Origin: Symsagittifera roscoffensis
Lineage: Eukaryota; Xenacoelomorpha; Acoela; Convolutidae
Direction of reading: 5' to 3'
Assembly (NCBI RefSeq): GCF_963678635.1
Contig: NC_087064.1
Coordinates: forward strand, 11,135,671 to 11,199,670
Length of the DNA stretch: 64,000 nucleotides
Part shown: positions 1 through 8,974 of the stretch, one piece after another
Position numbering within the stretch: position 1 is the stretch's first letter
Layout: each line of letters begins with the position of its first letter
Notes under the pieces: model-generated
The model's input: only the letters and a program-made list of their open reading frames with translations
What the model was told of the DNA's origin: nothing
The model's database searches: none
Position numbers and translations under genes: made by a program

Positions 1-3000
1 CGCTACCTAGAAGTCTATGGGCCGTATCAAGTGATGCTGAACGTGGATGGGATCAGTATCTACACCAGGACTTATGTAACAACAGATGATGACCAAATAG
101 GGCAGATCTATTTGGGTGAAGAGGAACTCAAAGTCCGCAGGATAGGCCATGACGCCATGATGGAACAAGACGCGGTACACATTGGATATGAAGCAGATGT
201 GACAGCACACCTGCTCGATACCAACGGAACAAAAATCGGAGTCACAGGGCTTCTGGACACAGGAGCGGTGGTGAGTGTGATGCCGATAAAAACTTGGGAA
301 AGAATGGGATTCACACGGGAAGATCTGATTTCTACGAACCTACGACTGGCCGCCGCAAATCGAGGAGCCATCTACGTAGCTGGAAGAACACCGATAACGG
401 TCCTTCACATGGGAGGACGAGACCTTTGGATGAGCTTCCTGGTGGTAGAGAATCTGGACGACGCCGACCAATTCATCTTGGGCAGAGATTTTGTCAGGAA
501 TTTTGACGTGATGATTGACTTGAACAACGGTCTAATACGGATTAGAAACCCGGACCGAAAGTATGTTAAGAGACCAATTAATAGGATAATAACAGATGAA
601 AATAAGGTACCAGTTTTTTTGGATAGAAAAGTAAAGTTACAACCAGGACAAGCTGTAGTAGCAATTTTTAGAATGAGAAATTTAAATTCGTTAAGTGATA
701 GCAAACAGGTTTGCTTAGTACCGAATCCAAATAGTCAGAGTTCGGTGATTTTAGGCCGGAGCTTCTCGGTAACGCGAAACGGACTGTGTGTCAGTGTGTT
801 GTTGAACACACTGGACACCACGGTTTCAATCCAGCGTGGAAAGAAGCTTGGCTACGCCTTGCCGATGAGGACCGACTATGAGGAGACAGAAAACTCGAAG
901 AAATATAGTGTGAAAGACTGTCCTTATCATGCAAATAAAGATAAAATCTTAAAGAGAATTAATGAATTAAAATCTATTCATAAATTGTTTTCAATGAAAT
1001 CCGAAACGGACGACGGCTTATCAAGCTGCTCGAAATTTCCGGAACGCCCCTCGTCATATGAACTAGATTCTGACAAACCGGTTTTGCCAGAAATAGAACA
1101 TTTAAAAGGAAAAATAGGTGAGGGAGATTTTGAGAAATTGCGGGACCTCCTAAATCGGAACGCCGAGGTATTTTCAAAACATAAGGCAGACATCGGTTGC
1201 TGTAATTTCGTCGAACACGAAATCGAACTAGAAGAGGGCGCCGTTCCCCATAGGGAAGGCGCAAGGCGAATGACGCCACATAAATCGGAAGCCTGCCGAG
1301 CGGAAATAGAAATGTTGCTTGAATACGACATGATAGAACCCTCGAAATCGCCATGGGCTTGCGGAGTAGTAATGGCGAAAAAGAAAGGGGGGCAGCTTAG
1401 ATTTTGTTGCGACTTTCGTTACTTGAACGCGATAACGATAAAAGATGCGTACCCGATACCGCGAATAGACGAGAGCCTATCTAAACTTGGTGATGCCAAG
1501 TTCTTCACCACATTGGACTTAGGTTCTGCCTTCTGGCAGGTTCCCTTGCGGAAAAAGGATAGGGAGAAAACCGGTTTCGCGTGCGAATTGGGGTTGTACC
1601 AGTGGAAGAGGATGCCATTCGGCTTGTGCAATGCAACAGCAACCTTTCAAAGGCTGATGGCTCAGGCTTTGACAGGAGTGACCAAAAAGTACGGGAATCT
1701 CTTGATGTGCTACGTGGATGACGTAGTCATAGCGACACCGACCCTGGAGGATCACATTGACCGGCTCGATGAGGTCTTCGGATGTATGAAAAGAGCAGGC
1801 TTGAAATGCAAACCATCGAAATGTGAAATCCTTAGGGATTCGATCAAGTACCTGGGAAGAATGGTGGACAGGCATGGTGTGAGGCCAGATCCGGAAGCAG
1901 TAGAGGCTGTGCTGACATGGAAAGCTCCTAGAACGGACACACAGCTCATGAGCTTCCTAGGGTTTGCCAATTACTACCGTGAATTCATTAAAGGATATGC
2001 GGACAAGGTGTATCCGATGCAGAAGCTGATGCGCAACAAAGGGAAGAAGTTCGAATGGAACGATGAGGCACAAGTTGCCTTCGAGAACATAAAGCGGGAA
2101 CTGTGCGAAGCGCCAGTGCTGGGCATGCCTACAGAAAAGGGCATGTATGTTCTCGACACAGACGCATCGGTGGTGGCCATCTCAGGAATATTGCATCAAG
2201 AGCAAGAATGGAACGGAAGAACAGTTCTCCGTCCCATTGCATACGGCAGCAAAGTCTTGAGTGACACAGAGATGAAATATGGCGCACCAAAAGCAGAAAT
2301 GTTTGCAGTAGTCACCTTCGTGGAGAAGTACCGTGCATACTTGGGGAGCGCTCCTTTCAAGTTACGCGTGGACAACAGAGCGTTTTCCTGGTTGAAGACC
2401 TACTCGATGGATCAGAGTTATATTGGTAGGTGGATAGTAAGGCTGGATGGCTACCATATGATAATCGAACATAGGATGCGTGACAAACACCAGAATGCTG
2501 ACAGCCTCAGTAAGAAAACTGAATTCTATGAAAGATTGGAGCAGAAGCAGGCCAATCAGGCGGAAGTAAAGGAGGGATTCTCGTTTCTGGACAAAGAAAC
2601 TTATGAAGCGCTTCCCTTAACGAGATGGTTGGATAAGTCTGGACATCCAATTCCAGGGCATCCTGAGTTACCTGTAGAGAAAGCAGCCGAGATAAAGATC
2701 ATGTCCAAGGAGGATCCGGTCCCCTTGGATTTGTTGCTGCGCTCGAACCTGGTCCAGCAAGAACTCTCTCGCATGAATATAAACAGCCTCTCATTATTGG
2801 ATAAAACGGTGCAAGTCACACCACAAGTAATGCGGATGCTGGGTGGATGGTTAGAAAGAGAAGTGACCAGAGATGACCCCGAGTGGACAGCAGCAGTGGC
2901 ATCGCTGACAGTCAGTGAGAAGGTGAAGATCATGCCGTCCAGACGACAACACGAAGAGAACGAGAGGGATTGTAGGACAATAGTTCAGCAACTAGTATCC

Positions 3001-6000
3001 TCAATACCCCAAGAGATTTTAACCAGTACTTCTTACGGACAGAAAGGACAGGAGAGCGGCAGGCAAAAGAAAACTGTCACCTTTGTAGACCGGGATAAAG
3101 ACGGTGAAGTTGTAAAACAAAATCTGCTGCAAGACTATTTGTCCGGGGAGAAGGATGAGGAGAAAAACCAGCGATCACAAGATCAACACCCGGGACAAGT
3201 GAATTGGTCCGGGGAGTCCGAGATAGACGAGAAAATTCCTGATGAGAAACAGGACCTAGAGAACAAGGTTTTGTCCGGGGAGTTCAGATGGATGCGAAGG
3301 AAATACAGACATGATCTGGAGGAGCGTGCAGTCTCCAGCACAACACCTTCGACGGATAATGATTCCCGAAACTCAGGAATGGATACCTATTCCGACAGGA
3401 ATTCGACCTCGGGATCAGAACTGTCAGAACTAGCGATACACACGCTACTAGTGGAAACTCGGGCGAGAGACCTGGACAGAGAGGTGTACCAGGATCCGGA
3501 CAGCGATCGCTACCTTATACCGAGCGAAAGTGTCTTTGACAACGCAGCGGATGACTTAGAAACAATAGCAGTATCGAAACGTTCGATGAGCTTATTGCCA
3601 CAGAAAGAGGCAGTCAGGACTGATCTTCAACCGTTTCAGCAAGAAACACAACCGTTGGCGAAGATTTGGTGTGTTAAGATGGAAGAAGACACACATCAGC
3701 CCAACGAGCTGAATAGTCAGATGAGGGTCATGAAGACGTACTTGAAGGCGAGATACAGACTCTCGGACCTTCTAAGGGCGCAGAGAAATGATCGCATGAC
3801 AAGCAACCTAAAAAGGTGGATAGAAAATGGTGCACCTGACAAAGGTGACCTGGAAGAAGACAGCTATAGGATCCTGAGACAATACTTCATGCAGAAGGAG
3901 GGGAGATTATATCTGAACAAGGACGGGATCGTGGCTTGCAGGAGAAGAGAAGAAGACAAGGTCTTATACAAATATAACGCGATAGTGTTGCCGCAACTCT
4001 ATCAGACGGAACTATTATTCAGGTCGCATGATCAGATGGGCCATCAAGGGATCGACAAAGTGTATCAGAGGATCCTGAAGCGCTTTGAGTGGCCTGGAAT
4101 GAAAAAGGCATGTGAGAAATGGGTAACAGCCTGCCTGTCATGCCAACAGGTCAAGGATCCAAGGAAGTTGCGATTTCCTTTACAGTCGATTGAGTCGTCT
4201 GAATTCAACGAGGTGGTGCAGATAGATCACCAGAAGATATGCATGACAGACAGCGGTTACAACCAAGTCTTGGTCATGATAGACCACTTCACGAAGTATG
4301 CAGAGGCCGTGCCCTGCATAACTGCCTCGGCGGAAGAGACATGCGACCACCTGATCAATACGTGGATAGCAAGACATGGTTGTCCAATGACGTTTCAATC
4401 GGACAATGGAACGGCTTTCGTAGGCGAGCTTACGAAAGAGCTTATGAGACGCTCACAGGTCGCTCAGGCTCACTCCACGACATACCACCCTCATACGAAT
4501 GGCCTAGTGGAAAGACAGAATAGGACGTTAGTGTCGATGCTGAGGGTATATTGTTTCAGGTACATGACCGATTGGGACAGATACCTTCCACAGGTGATGG
4601 GAGCTTATAATAGCACGCAACACTCCACCACTGGAGTTAGTCCACACATGATGCTAACTGGACACGAAAAGTCTTTACCCTTAACCTTCTTCTACCCAGA
4701 GTATGAGGGGAAGAAAACATCTCCACAGGTTTACGTGAGGGATGTGATCAGACGTCAACAGGAGTTGAACGATCTGTGTAGACGAAATACTCAGCAAGCA
4801 CAGGCAAGGCAGAGGAAAAGATTCGACAAGAAAGCAGCTGGTGCAAAAGCTTACTCGGTGGGAGACTATGTATGGGTATTTCAGAACGTTATACCACCGA
4901 AAGGGACAAAGAAACTTCTAAAGAAATGGAGGGGACCCTTCATGATTACGGAGGTGCACCAGGAGGGACGTTTTTATAGACTGAGTACTGGCCGAGCCGC
5001 CCACTACGAGAACATCAAGCCACACAATCCATCAACAGAAGACTGGTGTATACCTGCAGACATGGAAGAAGGGGATTATTTAATGATGGATCCTGCTTGT
5101 GAGGTCAATGAAAAGGGCACCAGGGAGAAGAACGATGGAAACGAGGTCGTAGAGGAAGGTACGGATACACCATTGGACCTGGATCCGAACGAACAGATCG
5201 AAGCGGAAGATGAAACCTTACCCTACGCAGAAGAGGATTGGCAGGATCACGAACAGACAGAGGTTCCCAAGAACTTGGAACCAGATCTTCCGCTCACGAT
5301 TCAGACTCGTCAGAAGGACGGGACGAGACAAAGAAAGAAATACAATCCTTACGGTGACGACTTTGTAGTGGATAGGATAGATCTAAAGAATATAGTGGAG
5401 GAAGTAGTGGGTTTAGAGGAAATAACCGTGTCACAAGACATTGACATAGTCGATGATCACAACGATGAGTGGGTTGACGACTGGTCGAAACCCGAAGTAG
5501 AATTCGACGATGAGCAACAGCAGTCAAATGAACAAGACCTGACGAACCTGCGCGTCTTAGAGTGGCTGAACGAAATGACATCAGACCCTAAAGAGACCAA
5601 CGTTACGATTCAAGACGTAGATCGCGAAAGCGCGAAATACATTAAGACCAAACGAGATGATCCTTCCTGGGCTGCCCAGGAAGGACAACTTCTCATTCCA
5701 GCTTCTAACCTTGACTTAATACCCGGTATGCGATCGACGGGGACGCCGATGGATATTTTTGTCCGGGGAGTGGGGGTAGGACTTACCCACACTGAAAACT
5801 TGATAATAAAAAAATTAAGAATAGCAAGAGAAACAGGAGACTTAGAAGCAGAAACAGGTGAAGAACCTAAGAAACCTGACATAGGCAGCGTAGTTGAGTC
5901 ATATTTTAATTTACCAAATGAATATTCTAGTAACATAATACTAACAGACAGTGATTTCATACTCACAAACAGAACATGTGCGATAGCAATCACCGCAGAC

Positions 6001-6381
6001 ATGAGTTTTAGGACAGCGCTAGCGGCAGATTTTAAGAGGGAATACAAAAACGTGGAATTCCTTTGGAAGCAAAGACCAGGGATAGGGGGCGTAGCAGCCT
6101 TACCTCCGGCGGTGTCGCAGATACCGGGAAAGTACTTGTGCTTCTTGGTAACGAGGGCGACGGAGAAGCAGCACGTGGACCCAGAAAACCTAGTCTTGTC
6201 TTTGACGAGGCTGAGGGACTTCCTTGTGGAAATGGACGTGAAGGAGCTTTCGCTTCCAGTGTACGATCCAAATAGAGGAAGACTGCATCCTCGGGAATTG
6301 TACGCGCTTGTACACGTGATATTCTCTGATACGAACATACAAGTATATCTACATAAGAAATATTACTTAAGTATAGGCTGA
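1..6381 (+). CDS. pol: Gypsy Pol polyprotein (PR-RT-RH-IN) with macro-like C-terminal extension, 5' partial
   Basis: The frame is open from base 1 to TGA at 6379, over 2,120 codons, so its true start is outside the window. Domains in order: aspartic protease with DTGA (Asp codon at 256) and the partner ILGRDF near 475; reverse transcriptase from about 1190, with TLDLGSAFWQ (Asp 1516) and YVDD (1711-1722); RNase H with TDAS (Asp 2161) and VDN (Asp 2371); a ~390-residue insert (about 2520-3700) with no recognised domain; integrase H2C2 zinc finger (4020-4150) and catalytic Asp 4225, Asp 4402, Glu 4510, which gives the canonical D,35,E spacing; then a GPY/F-like module with WRGPF near 4935. After 5040 comes an acidic linker and, from about 5900, a macro-domain-like end. 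All catalytic residues of the four retroelement enzymes are present, so the copy could be functional. That it is Gypsy Pol is certain; the role of the extension is inferred. Confidence 0.95.
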   Translation, partial: RYLEVYGPYQVMLNVDGISIYTRTYVTTDDDQIGQIYLGEEELKVRRIGHDAMMEQDAVHIGYEADVTAHLLDTNGTKIGVTGLLDTGAVVSVMPIKTWERMGFTREDLISTNLRLAAANRGAIYVAGRTPITVLHMGGRDLWMSFLVVENLDDADQFILGRDFVRNFDVMIDLNNGLIRIRNPDRKYVKRPINRIITDENKVPVFLDRKVKLQPGQAVVAIFRMRNLNSLSDSKQVCLVPNPNSQSSVILGRSFSVTRNGLCVSVLLNTLDTTVSIQRGKKLGYALPMRTDYEETENSKKYSVKDCPYHANKDKILKRINELKSIHKLFSMKSETDDGLSSCSKFPERPSSYELDSDKPVLPEIEHLKGKIGEGDFEKLRDLLNRNAEVFSKHKADIGCCNFVEHEIELEEGAVPHREGARRMTPHKSEACRAEIEMLLEYDMIEPSKSPWACGVVMAKKKGGQLRFCCDFRYLNAITIKDAYPIPRIDESLSKLGDAKFFTTLDLGSAFWQVPLRKKDREKTGFACELGLYQWKRMPFGLCNATATFQRLMAQALTGVTKKYGNLLMCYVDDVVIATPTLEDHIDRLDEVFGCMKRAGLKCKPSKCEILRDSIKYLGRMVDRHGVRPDPEAVEAVLTWKAPRTDTQLMSFLGFANYYREFIKGYADKVYPMQKLMRNKGKKFEWNDEAQVAFENIKRELCEAPVLGMPTEKGMYVLDTDASVVAISGILHQEQEWNGRTVLRPIAYGSKVLSDTEMKYGAPKAEMFAVVTFVEKYRAYLGSAPFKLRVDNRAFSWLKTYSMDQSYIGRWIVRLDGYHMIIEHRMRDKHQNADSLSKKTEFYERLEQKQANQAEVKEGFSFLDKETYEALPLTRWLDKSGHPIPGHPELPVEKAAEIKIMSKEDPVPLDLLLRSNLVQQELSRMNINSLSLLDKTVQVTPQVMRMLGGWLEREVTRDDPEWTAAVASLTVSEKVKIMPSRRQHEENERDCRTIVQQLVSSIPQEILTSTSYGQKGQESGRQKKTVTFVDRDKDGEVVKQNLLQDYLSGEKDEEKNQRSQDQHPGQVNWSGESEIDEKIPDEKQDLENKVLSGEFRWMRRKYRHDLEERAVSSTTPSTDNDSRNSGMDTYSDRNSTSGSELSELAIHTLLVETRARDLDREVYQDPDSDRYLIPSESVFDNAADDLETIAVSKRSMSLLPQKEAVRTDLQPFQQETQPLAKIWCVKMEEDTHQPNELNSQMRVMKTYLKARYRLSDLLRAQRNDRMTSNLKRWIENGAPDKGDLEEDSYRILRQYFMQKEGRLYLNKDGIVACRRREEDKVLYKYNAIVLPQLYQTELLFRSHDQMGHQGIDKVYQRILKRFEWPGMKKACEKWVTACLSCQQVKDPRKLRFPLQSIESSEFNEVVQIDHQKICMTDSGYNQVLVMIDHFTKYAEAVPCITASAEETCDHLINTWIARHGCPMTFQSDNGTAFVGELTKELMRRSQVAQAHSTTYHPHTNGLVERQNRTLVSMLRVYCFRYMTDWDRYLPQVMGAYNSTQHSTTGVSPHMMLTGHEKSLPLTFFYPEYEGKKTSPQVYVRDVIRRQQELNDLCRRNTQQAQARQRKRFDKKAAGAKAYSVGDYVWVFQNVIPPKGTKKLLKKWRGPFMITEVHQEGRFYRLSTGRAAHYENIKPHNPSTEDWCIPADMEEGDYLMMDPACEVNEKGTREKNDGNEVVEEGTDTPLDLDPNEQIEAEDETLPYAEEDWQDHEQTEVPKNLEPDLPLTIQTRQKDGTRQRKKYNPYGDDFVVDRIDLKNIVEEVVGLEEITVSQDIDIVDDHNDEWVDDWSKPEVEFDDEQQQSNEQDLTNLRVLEWLNEMTSDPKETNVTIQDVDRESAKYIKTKRDDPSWAAQEGQLLIPASNLDLIPGMRSTGTPMDIFVRGVGVGLTHTENLIIKKLRIARETGDLEAETGEEPKKPDIGSVVESYFNLPNEYSSNIILTDSDFILTNRTCAIAITADMSFRTALAADFKREYKNVEFLWKQRPGIGGVAALPPAVSQIPGKYLCFLVTRATEKQHVDPENLVLSLTRLRDFLVEMDVKELSLPVYDPNRGRLHPRELYALVHVIFSDTNIQVYLHKKYYLSIG
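2520..3700 (+). other. Long unassigned insert between RNase H and integrase in Gypsy Pol
   Basis: About 390 residues separate the end of RNase H (HQNADSLSKK near 2500) from the pre-integrase region. The segment is hydrophilic and charged, rich in E, D, R, S and Q, and probably largely disordered. It contains three spaced S-G-E motifs (LSGE, WSGE, LSGE at 3138, 3204 and 3270), all encoded by the same DNA decamer GTCCGGGGAG. Ty3/Gypsy elements usually have only a short tether here. No domain recognised. Confidence 0.6.
5900..6378 (+). other. Macro-domain-like module at the C-terminus of Gypsy Pol
   Basis: The last ~160 codons of the pol frame follow the strand-helix plan of macro domains of the OARD1/TARG1 type. 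There is a DSDF segment near 5950, a hydrophobic strand (CAIAITAD) followed by SFRTALAADFKREY (6004-6045) where macro domains carry the glycine-rich ADP-ribose loop and a helix, a G-V strand near 6085, GKYLCFLVTR (6127-6156) matching the family's G-Y-x-Y-L-I-T-K strand, a 'PENL..SL..LR' helix near 6180, then LPVYDPNRGRLHPREL (6253-6300) where the family has P-x-I-G-C-G-L-D. The glycines and the catalytic Asp are replaced, so hydrolysis looks unlikely and ligand binding uncertain. This assignment rests on pattern reading only, without a profile search. Confidence 0.5.
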
Positions 6382-6706
6382 GTGATGTGCGAGAGGGTGT
6401 TAGGCCAAAGGACCAAGTTGCATGTAATATGTGATATGTGTTTTATGTTATGTTATGTTATGTGTTAGGTTATTAAGATCATGGGTAAGTAGGGGTTAGT
6501 GACCATGAACAACTAGATGACAATCTTGGGAATAGATCCAAAGTTTGGACTGTCCAATCTTAGGTCGAATTCCAAAATTTTAGAAACCAGTTGATTTTAA
6601 TAAATTTTAGGATAAATATCTTTTTCTCTGAACTGTCTTTAAGCAAATTTTAACGATATATATATTAAGGTGAAACTGACAGGTGTGACAGTCGTGATTC
6701 CTTTTC
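6382..6706 (+). other. Spacer between Gypsy pol and the second frame
   Basis: About 325 bases without an open frame. It contains a TTATGTTATG-type run (6436-6465) and an AT-rich stretch (6595-6665). It ends in a pyrimidine-rich tract that runs into a splice-acceptor-like AG at 6708-6709. Confidence 0.5.
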
Positions 6707-6709
6707 TAG
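6697..6709 (+). promoter_or_regulatory. Candidate 3' splice acceptor before the second Gypsy frame
   Basis: The sequence GATTCCTTTTCTAG ends at 6709. The next frame is closed by this very TAG (6707-6709) and is open from 6710 onward, which is what a spliced subgenomic mRNA would need. In Gypsy-like elements a third frame after pol is classically made from spliced RNA. The donor would be upstream, outside the window. Confidence 0.4.
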
Positions 6710-8974
6710 ATCCTGATTGATCATATAATTGCTCCCTTGAGTCAAAACTTGAAATCGAAATCAAATCAAACTTGGAAAGAACAGTATGGACAATTTCAAC
6801 CTGAAGAATTGGAACCCATGAAAAAGATAGACGAGATCAGGAGATTCTCAAACAAGGAGTTGAGGCTCACTAAAGAATCTATGGGAGCATTGCCGAAATC
6901 CAGTGAATACTGTGGACCGATCAAGAAGAAGTCATATAGCTATGTGTCCGGGATTATAGGGATAGCATACAATCCTTTCCTGAGTGAAGACATACGCGAT
7001 TGCTTCTTTGATTATGAGCAGGCGGTGTTACTAAGATTCTGGACGTCCAGAATTGTGACGACTAAGAGCGTTAACAATCCACAGGCCAAATTGGGATTGG
7101 TCTTGGAAGAAGAGGTGACTGCACCTTCAGTACCAAAATCCGACAAGAGAGTGGAATTTGGGTTGGGATTCTCAGATGAATTACTGAGAACGAGCTTGAT
7201 GGCAGTGTGGGAATTGATGAAGCCATCATGGTGTCCTAGTCCCAACGCTGACTCAATATTACGGGCGACACAAGACATACAGAGGGAACTGAATGCGGAC
7301 TGTAACCTGCGTGACCTCAACATCATATATAATGTGATGATAACAGCCTCTAAGAGCAACGGAGAAGATAAAGTGGAGTTGCCTGGCTGGGGACCAGAAG
7401 ACTGGGTCAAACCTGGTAGCTGTCTGGCGGAAGTCTGTGGACTAGAGGGTCACGTTTGTGGAAGTCTAGACTGTGTGAAAACCCTGGAGAAACAACACAA
7501 GCAGTTGACAGTATTGTTTGGAAATGTAGTGATGAAAGCAAGAACGGAAACGGAACTGATAGCAGATTGCCATGGAGGAACCGATGTGAATCTAGTGACA
7601 GCACTAGGATTCTACAGCATGTTTGGTTCTTTAGAGTCACTATTGAATCTAGAACAGAAACATGAGATGGTCACAGCCATCAGCGTAGAAGTATTCCCAG
7701 GAGTTCTCCAGACTGAGCAGAAGTATATAGGAAAATGGAGGGAAGCAATCGAAACAGAGATGAACATCAGACACAGCGAAACTTATTGTAGACCATCAGG
7801 AGCACGATATTTGGTGGGTTCAACGTTGGCTCCAATGTGCAAGAGCAGATACCCTGTACATTTCGTGGCTGTGGACGTGAAGAGTACAAGAACGATCGTG
7901 GATCAAGCTTTCTCAGTGCCAAAGTGCGTGAGATTGGCGAGAATGTCTGAAAAGTCTTACGAGTTACTATGTAAGATGTTCTCAGCAGTTCCAGAGAGAA
8001 CCAAAGAGGAGTTGGAGTCAATACTAGGAAAGAAGTTCATGGGATATGTGAGCGGGAACTTCAGTGACTTTGAAAAACAGAAACAGAGAGGATCAACTGT
8101 CACAGATTACAATGCAGTAGACGAGAATGATGAAATCCACCGAGTGATGATGGAAGTGGAACCATTGCTGGAAGCTTCAGGAAAACGCAATTGGAGGAGC
8201 ATCATGTTGACACATGACGAGTTTCCTTGCCACTGCTTGCTGCAGACCTGGTGGTATCCCAAGCGTAGTAATTTGGTGTTGATCTGGGACTCTGGAGAGC
8301 TGCTCTCCATGGGTTTACCAGATTCATCACAGCCCATAACAATAGTGATAGTGGGAGTTATGATGGCGATACGATGGCTGGAAGCTCATGTGAGAGAAAA
8401 TAATAGACAGGAGGCACCGACGAGAGAACAATTGCAGAAATTAGATTGTCTAAAAGATTTAGATCTTTTTGAGACAATGTGCAAAGTTCTAAACATTCCG
8501 ATGGAAGTGAAGAAGATATGGGCAAGAAAACGATTGATGCCATGGTTCAGAGCTAACATGACTGCATGGTTGTACGAGTATGCGAAAAAGCATATGTCGA
8601 AGCATGGCAGAGTATACAGTGAATATCAGCTGGACATTGGGGCAGGAGCTTTCAAGCGAGCTTTCGTGACTCATCGGAATGCAGTGACCACCGCTGTGAA
8701 AAGAATTTCCAGGACGAGCGAGCGTAGTGGAAATGAGAAGGCAGAGATGCTGAAAGAAGATTTGGAGAGAAACGTGACGTTGTGTCTCCACAACAGCTTC
8801 TGTAGAAACAGAGAATCAAACGTGGATCCCCTACCTTGCTGTAAACAGAGTGTGGAAGAACAGAAGTGTTGGAGGACGGCTTCCAACAGCGTCAGGATAG
8901 TCAATGACGTGCTACAAGACACGGAAACCGAAAGTGCGGAGTCAGTGTCACAGGAGGAGGAAATGGAGCATTGA
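6710..8974 (+). CDS. Unrecognised second frame of the Gypsy element, in the env position
   Basis: The frame is open from 6710 to TGA at 8972-8974. The first ATG is at 6818; if it is translated from spliced RNA it may begin in an upstream exon. The product is about 720-755 residues. I recognise no family. Visible features: cysteine clusters (CLAEVCGLEGHVCGSLDC near 7420-7475 and CLHNSFC...CCKQ...C near 8785-8870), a moderately hydrophobic stretch QPITIVIVGVMMAIRWL near 8330-8380, and an acidic C-terminus. There is no N-terminal signal peptide and no C-terminal membrane anchor, so a classical envelope glycoprotein is not supported despite the position. Alternatives are a gag-like structural protein placed 3' of pol, or a captured accessory protein. 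The intact frame argues for recent selection. Confidence 0.75.
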   Translation: MLIDHIIAPLSQNLKSKSNQTWKEQYGQFQPEELEPMKKIDEIRRFSNKELRLTKESMGALPKSSEYCGPIKKKSYSYVSGIIGIAYNPFLSEDIRDCFFDYEQAVLLRFWTSRIVTTKSVNNPQAKLGLVLEEEVTAPSVPKSDKRVEFGLGFSDELLRTSLMAVWELMKPSWCPSPNADSILRATQDIQRELNADCNLRDLNIIYNVMITASKSNGEDKVELPGWGPEDWVKPGSCLAEVCGLEGHVCGSLDCVKTLEKQHKQLTVLFGNVVMKARTETELIADCHGGTDVNLVTALGFYSMFGSLESLLNLEQKHEMVTAISVEVFPGVLQTEQKYIGKWREAIETEMNIRHSETYCRPSGARYLVGSTLAPMCKSRYPVHFVAVDVKSTRTIVDQAFSVPKCVRLARMSEKSYELLCKMFSAVPERTKEELESILGKKFMGYVSGNFSDFEKQKQRGSTVTDYNAVDENDEIHRVMMEVEPLLEASGKRNWRSIMLTHDEFPCHCLLQTWWYPKRSNLVLIWDSGELLSMGLPDSSQPITIVIVGVMMAIRWLEAHVRENNRQEAPTREQLQKLDCLKDLDLFETMCKVLNIPMEVKKIWARKRLMPWFRANMTAWLYEYAKKHMSKHGRVYSEYQLDIGAGAFKRAFVTHRNAVTTAVKRISRTSERSGNEKAEMLKEDLERNVTLCLHNSFCRNRESNVDPLPCCKQSVEEQKCWRTASNSVRIVNDVLQDTETESAESVSQEEEMEH

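Noticed and set aside
5610-6338. 242-codon minus-strand frame
   Set aside because: Antisense shadow of the intact pol frame; no domain and no context.
6710-8974. Envelope glycoprotein
   Set aside because: Position fits, but no signal peptide, cleavage site or C-terminal membrane anchor is visible; left as unknown.
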